64,000 nucleotides of DNA from Halopelagius longus (GTDB lineage: Archaea; Halobacteriota; Halobacteria; Halobacteriales; Haloferacaceae), in NCBI RefSeq assembly GCF_900100875.1, contig NZ_FNKQ01000002.1, positions 620,001-684,000 of the forward strand, given 5' to 3'. A program made the translations under genes and the position numbers. How positions within the stretch are numbered: position 1 is the first letter of the stretch; every line of letters starts with the position of its first letter. Below are positions 60,166 to 64,000 of the stretch, piece by piece. The notes beneath the pieces are model-generated. The model had not been told where the DNA came from. It saw only the letters and a list, made by a program, of their open reading frames with translations, and searched no databases.

Positions 60166-61686
60166 TCAGAAGAGGGCCGCGGCGACGGTTTGGGCCGTCT
60201 CGATGACGGGCGCGAACGCCGGCAGCAACAGGAGCGTGCCGACGGCCGCGAAGATGACGGCCGTGTAGAGGCCGACCGGACTCGTGTCCAGTTCGAGCCC
60301 CTCCTTGGGGTCCTCTATCCACATCGCCTTGACGACGCGACTGTAGTAGAACAGCGACAGCGTGCTGTTTATCGCGCCGAAGGCGGCGAGCCACCAGAAC
60401 CCGGCCTCGATGGCCGAGTAGAAGAGGGCGTACTTCGAGAGGAAGCCGCCGAACGGCGGGAGGCCCGCGAGGCTGAACATGAACACGGTCATGGCGACGC
60501 AGGCCATCGGCGCGCGCGTCGCGAGGCCGTTGTAGTCCTCGAACGTGCGGCCGACGCCCCAGCGTTCCACCATCGCGATGAACAGGAACGCGCCGGTGTT
60601 CATGAAGCCGTAGACCATCAGGTGCGCCATCGACGCGCCGAGGACGTCCGCGTTCGGCCCGCCGACGGAGAGCGCCGCGAGACCGATGAGCGCGTAGCCC
60701 GCGTGTCCGATGGAGGAGTACGCGAGCATCCGCTTTACGTTCTCTTGGGTCGCCGCGGCGAAGTTACCGAGCGTCATCGTGACGACGGCGAGAATCTGGA
60801 AGACGAGCACCCAGTCGAGTCCCGCGGGCAGTTGCCCGAGGGGGAACGCCACGAGGAAGACGCGGAAGGCGACGGCGAAGCCGGCCGCCTTCGACGCCGA
60901 CGAGAGGAACGCCGAGATGGGCGCGGGCGCTCCCTCGTACGCCTCGGGCGCCCAGAAGTGGAAGGGCACGGAGGCCGTCTTGTAGGAGAACCCGCCGACG
61001 AGCATCAGCACGCCGATGCCGAGCACGCCGATCATCTGCGTGTCGCCGATCGAGGAGGCGATTTCGGCGAGCAGCAGCGACCCCGTCGCCGCGTAGACGA
61101 GGCTGATGCCGAAGACGAACACCGCAGAGGAGAGCGCGCCGATGAGGAAGTACTTCAGACCCGCCTCGATGCTCCCGCGGTCCGTCTTCAGGAACGCCAC
61201 GAGGGCGAAGGAGGGGAGCGAGGCGAGTTCGAGGCTGACGAACACCGTCGCAAGCGAGTTCGCCATCGACATCAGCGTCATGCCGGTGGCGGCGAACATC
61301 ACGAGCGAGTAGTACTCGCCGCGCGTCGTCTGCGCTTCGAGGTAGTCGTAGCTCGCGACGGAGACCATCGCGGCGACGACGGTGAAGATGAGCGTGAAGA
61401 ACAGGCTCATCCCGTCGACGACTATCGCGTCGCCGTAGAGCGATATCGCGCCGCCCGTGGCGGGCTGTCCCGTCCCGGCGACGAGGAACCAGCCCGCGAC
61501 GGCGAACGCCAACAGCGACCCCGCGGCCGAGACGCCGGCGAGCACGGCGTTGCTCACGCCCTCGCGGGCGGTGTGGATACTGTCGATGAGGAGCAGGACG
61601 AGCCCCGTCAGCGCCAAGATGAGCGCCGGAGCCGTCGCCGCCCAGTTCGGGAGCGTGCTCTGAAGCGCGAGTGCGCTCGCGGACAT
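60166..61686 (-). CDS. nuoN: NADH-quinone oxidoreductase-type subunit N
   Basis: This is a 506-residue proton-pumping membrane subunit with about 14 helices. The family core is visible in MVSVASYDYLEAQTTRGEYY, LVMFAATGMTLMSMANSLAT, VFVSLELASLPSFALVAFLK (conserved Glu of TM5), IEAGLKYFLIGALSSAVFVF, KTASVPFHFWAPEAYEGAPA (K-x-x-x-x-P-x-H-x-W-x-P-x-x-Y) and KRMLAYSSIGHAGYALIGLA. Its ATG overlaps the nuoM stop by one base (TGATG). Haloarchaeal complex I lacks the NADH module in many species, so the electron donor is uncertain. Last gene of the nuo operon. Confidence 0.95.
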   Translation of the reverse strand: MSASALALQSTLPNWAATAPALILALTGLVLLLIDSIHTAREGVSNAVLAGVSAAGSLLAFAVAGWFLVAGTGQPATGGAISLYGDAIVVDGMSLFFTLIFTVVAAMVSVASYDYLEAQTTRGEYYSLVMFAATGMTLMSMANSLATVFVSLELASLPSFALVAFLKTDRGSIEAGLKYFLIGALSSAVFVFGISLVYAATGSLLLAEIASSIGDTQMIGVLGIGVLMLVGGFSYKTASVPFHFWAPEAYEGAPAPISAFLSSASKAAGFAVAFRVFLVAFPLGQLPAGLDWVLVFQILAVVTMTLGNFAAATQENVKRMLAYSSIGHAGYALIGLAALSVGGPNADVLGASMAHLMVYGFMNTGAFLFIAMVERWGVGRTFEDYNGLATRAPMACVAMTVFMFSLAGLPPFGGFLSKYALFYSAIEAGFWWLAAFGAINSTLSLFYYSRVVKAMWIEDPKEGLELDTSPVGLYTAVIFAAVGTLLLLPAFAPVIETAQTVAAALF

Positions 61687-63224
61687 CAGACGCCACCTCC
61701 CGTCTCGAGGATCGGATTAACCGCTTGTTGAATCATCTCGAAGAAGATGTCCGGCGCCACGCCGAGTGCGATGACGAGCACGAGAAGCACCGCGAGCGGC
61801 GCCACGTCGTGGAACGCCGCCTCGGTCACCTCGTAGTCGCCGTCGAACCGGAACGGCCCGAACAGCGTGCGCTGCATCGCGAACAGCAGGTAACCCGCGA
61901 CGATGACGATGCCGAACATCGCCGCCGCCGTGAACAGCGGCATCGCGTCGTGGACCGTCGACTGGAAGGAGCCCTGGAAGATGAAGAACTCCGCGGCGAA
62001 GCCGGCCATCAGCGGCAGGCCCATGTAGCCGAACGCGCCGGCCACGAAGATGCCCGAGGTGACGGGCATCCGGTCCGCCATGCCGGACATGTCGCCCACC
62101 ATGCGCGTGTGCGTGGTGTTGTAGATGACGCCGACGGCCATGAACATCAGACCGGAGATGAGGCCGTGAGCGACCATCTGGAACGTCGCGCCGCCGACGC
62201 CGTACGTCGTGTACGCGACGAGTCCGAGGATGACGTACCCCATCGACGACACCGACGAGTAGGCGACGATGCGCTTGAGGTCCTGCTGGGCCAGCGCCAG
62301 TATCGCGCCGTAGATGACGCTGACGACGGCGATGACCGCGATGGGAACGACGAGCGCCTGCGCCACGTCCGGCATCATCGTGAAGTTAAACCGGAGCAGG
62401 GCGTACGTCCCCATCTTCAGGAGGACGCCCGCCAGCATCACGGACACCGGCGTCGGCGCTTCGACGTGAGCGTCCGGGAGCCACGTGTGAAGCGGGGCGA
62501 CGGGCACCTTCACCGCGAAGCCGAGGAACATCGCCACGAAGGCGACGAGTTTCAGCGTCGCGGCGTCGAGCGCGCCGTAGCCGCCGAGTTCGCCGGCCCG
62601 CAACGCCTGCGATATCTCGGGTAAGCCGAGCGAACTGACGGAGTCGCCCAGCCCGAACACGAGGGCGATGAAGCCGATGAACATCACGAGCGACGCGATG
62701 TTCGTGTAGACGAAGAACTTGATAGCGGCGTACTTCCGGCGCGGACCGCCCCAGACGCCGATGAGGAAGTACATCGGCACGAGGACGGCCTCCCAGAAGA
62801 TGAACCACACGAAGAAGTCCAGCGCCGTGAACACGCCCAGCAGGTTCGCCTCCATGAACAGCATGAGGCCGTAGAACTGCGACTGCCGGGACGTGATGGG
62901 CGTCCACGCGCTGACTATCGCCAGCGTCGTGAGTATCGTCGTGAGGACGACCAGCGGCAGGCTGATGCCGTCGACGCCGACGTACCAGTTCAGGTCGAGT
63001 CCGCCCAGCGTGAGCCAAGTGAACTGTGTCTCGAACGCGATGGAACCGCCCAGGAGGGCGTTTCCGGTCGCGTCGAACTGTGACCACATGTAGAGGCTCC
63101 CGACGACCGGGAGCAGACTGAGCACGGCCGCCAACTCGCCGGCGTGTTGCCGCGGCGCGACGAACACGACCAGCGCGGAGACGAACGTGACTGCGATGAG
63201 CGCTTCGATTATCATACGAACCAC
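61686..63224 (-). CDS. nuoM: NADH-quinone oxidoreductase-type subunit M
   Basis: This is a 512-residue antiporter-like pump subunit with about 14 helices. Motifs include LGVFTALDFFVWFIFWEAVL (conserved Glu), VPVAPLHTWLPDAHVEAPTP (K-x-x-x-P-x-H-x-W-L-P-D-A-H, the subunit M signature), GVLLKMGTYALLRF and KRIVAYSSVSSMGYVILGLV. It is co-operonic with nuoL and nuoN. The ATG at 63224 overlaps the nuoL end by 13 bases. Confidence 0.96.
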   Translation of the reverse strand: MVRMIIEALIAVTFVSALVVFVAPRQHAGELAAVLSLLPVVGSLYMWSQFDATGNALLGGSIAFETQFTWLTLGGLDLNWYVGVDGISLPLVVLTTILTTLAIVSAWTPITSRQSQFYGLMLFMEANLLGVFTALDFFVWFIFWEAVLVPMYFLIGVWGGPRRKYAAIKFFVYTNIASLVMFIGFIALVFGLGDSVSSLGLPEISQALRAGELGGYGALDAATLKLVAFVAMFLGFAVKVPVAPLHTWLPDAHVEAPTPVSVMLAGVLLKMGTYALLRFNFTMMPDVAQALVVPIAVIAVVSVIYGAILALAQQDLKRIVAYSSVSSMGYVILGLVAYTTYGVGGATFQMVAHGLISGLMFMAVGVIYNTTHTRMVGDMSGMADRMPVTSGIFVAGAFGYMGLPLMAGFAAEFFIFQGSFQSTVHDAMPLFTAAAMFGIVIVAGYLLFAMQRTLFGPFRFDGDYEVTEAAFHDVAPLAVLLVLVIALGVAPDIFFEMIQQAVNPILETGGGV

Positions 63225-64000
63225 CCTCCGATGATGCCGAATCCGAGAAGCAACGCCGTCAGACCCAAGGTGAGGAGCGCGGCGTAGTTGCTCACGACAC
63301 CCGTCTGAATCCGACGGACGCGACTACCCGAGAGCAGGCTGACGCTGGAGACGCCGTTGACGACGCCGTCGACGACGCCGTTGTCGAACTTGTCCGCGGC
63401 GCGCGAAAGCGGTTGCACGACGCCGGTGGCCAGCCAGACCTGGTACTCGTCTTGGTAGTAGTTGTTGTACAGCGCCGTCTTGATGCCGCCGAGCTTGTCG
63501 GTGTGTTCCGTCGGCTCGGGGTCGTTGTACAGGAAGAACGCCAGCCCCGCGCCCGCGAGGGCGAGGGCCAGCGAGACGGCACCCGAGACGAGGGCGTCGA
63601 AGCCCGCCGCGTGGATGCCGGCGCCGAAGTCCGATTCGAGGACTTCGAGGTAGTGGTGGGCCGTCAGCCCGCTGAACCCGTGGTCGAGCCAGTCGTGGAG
63701 GAACGTCAGGTGCATGCCCGTCAGTTCCTCGACCGGCACCATGTTCACGAAGCCGATGACAGCGGCGAGGACGCCCAGCACCGCCAGCGGGAACTTGACG
63801 TTCCAGCCGACGCCGTGGGGGTTCCGCGCCGTCTCGGTCCGCGGCTCACCGTGGAAGGTGAGCATCACCATGCGGAACGTGTAGAAGCCGGTGAAGAACA
63901 CGGCGAGCAGGCCGAAGGCGTACGCGACGAGAAGCACCGTCCCGAGGCCGCCCTCGGTTCCGAGCCCGTGGTTGAGCGCCTCGAACAGCACCTCGTCTTT
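63212..64000 (-). CDS. nuoL: NADH-quinone oxidoreductase-type subunit L (C-terminal part)
   Basis: A partial frame of 262 residues enters at the right window edge and stops at 63212. It begins KDEVLFEALNHGLGTEGGLG, the family's F-S-K-D-E-I/V-L region, and continues with GLLAVFFTGFYTFRMVMLTF. The amphipathic region and the last helix (LGLTALLLGFGIIGGWFV) are present. The N-terminal pumping half lies outside the window. Gene order L-M-N on the minus strand is the usual nuo end. Confidence 0.95.
   Translation of the reverse strand, partial: KDEVLFEALNHGLGTEGGLGTVLLVAYAFGLLAVFFTGFYTFRMVMLTFHGEPRTETARNPHGVGWNVKFPLAVLGVLAAVIGFVNMVPVEELTGMHLTFLHDWLDHGFSGLTAHHYLEVLESDFGAGIHAAGFDALVSGAVSLALALAGAGLAFFLYNDPEPTEHTDKLGGIKTALYNNYYQDEYQVWLATGVVQPLSRAADKFDNGVVDGVVNGVSSVSLLSGSRVRRIQTGVVSNYAALLTLGLTALLLGFGIIGGWFV

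Overview
The window is chromosomal DNA of a halophilic archaeon of the class Halobacteria. GC content is very high, the proteins are strongly acidic, several secreted proteins carry Tat lipoprotein signals (RRRFLVG...AGC), and many genes start leaderless about 25-30 bases after a TATA-like box. Haloarchaeal hallmarks are present: Bat-type helix-turn-helix regulators, halocyanin, archaetidylserine synthase, KEOPS Pcc1 and eS1 (S3ae). From memory, the order rpsO-recJ-pcc1-rps3ae ... pssA ... fdfT-cox3 resembles the Haloferacales. No insertion sequence, integrase, CRISPR array or rRNA was seen.

Layout. 1-4.2 kb: end of a secreted protein, a pilin-like protein, a hydrolase, a DMT transporter and small regulators. 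4.2-13.4 kb: a sensory block made of a 1805-residue PAS/GAF/Bat regulator, a GNAT protein and a GAF/PAS histidine kinase. 13.6-15.2 kb: a methyltransferase, an orphan GrpB-family gene in AT-rich surroundings, and tRNA-Ala(GGC). 15.4-18.1 kb: tightly overlapping operon rpsO-recJ-pcc1-rps3ae. 18.2-25.8 kb: halocyanin, archaetidylserine synthase, PadR regulator, acyl-CoA dehydrogenase, squalene/phytoene synthase, cytochrome oxidase subunit III and a K+ channel with two RCK modules. 25.9-35.7 kb: methyltransferase, a large partly disordered protein, purA, a Trm112-like protein, a Bat-type regulator and the cbiX/DR2241 pair. 35.8-44.6 kb: cysS behind a 44-bp tandem repeat, a second orphan GrpB gene, SOUL haem protein, thioredoxin reductase, DsrE, YbaK and a duplicated-fold metal/organic-ion transporter behind a short leader ORF and a palindromic operator. 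45.1-48.3 kb: ADP-forming acyl-CoA synthetase plus a Pta-N-like protein. 48.6-52.7 kb: biotin operon bioB-bioU-bioF-bioD. 53-60 kb: DUF4382 lipoprotein, zinc ribbons, M24 peptidase, membrane protein, CBS-ParB protein and DHH phosphoesterase. 60.1-64 kb: nuoN, nuoM and partial nuoL on the minus strand.

The most interesting unit is the biotin operon. It has no bioA; the gene between bioB and bioF is a dehydrogenase-like protein that I infer to be BioU, the single-turnover lysine-donating enzyme that replaces BioA. The operon also stands out compositionally: I counted 15 GATC tetramers in about 4.05 kb, against 3 in the 3.6 kb just upstream, which suggests lateral acquisition. Second in interest is the transporter at 43354. 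Its promoter carries the palindrome TTAGA-N4-TCTAA on the TATA box and a predicted leaderless 21-codon ORF that overlaps the transporter start. Third is an 18-bp palindrome, CATGT-N8-ACATG, next to the TATA box of the acyl-CoA synthetase operon.

Function assignments rest on motifs read by eye and on remembered family knowledge. DUF numbers are from memory and should be taken as tentative.
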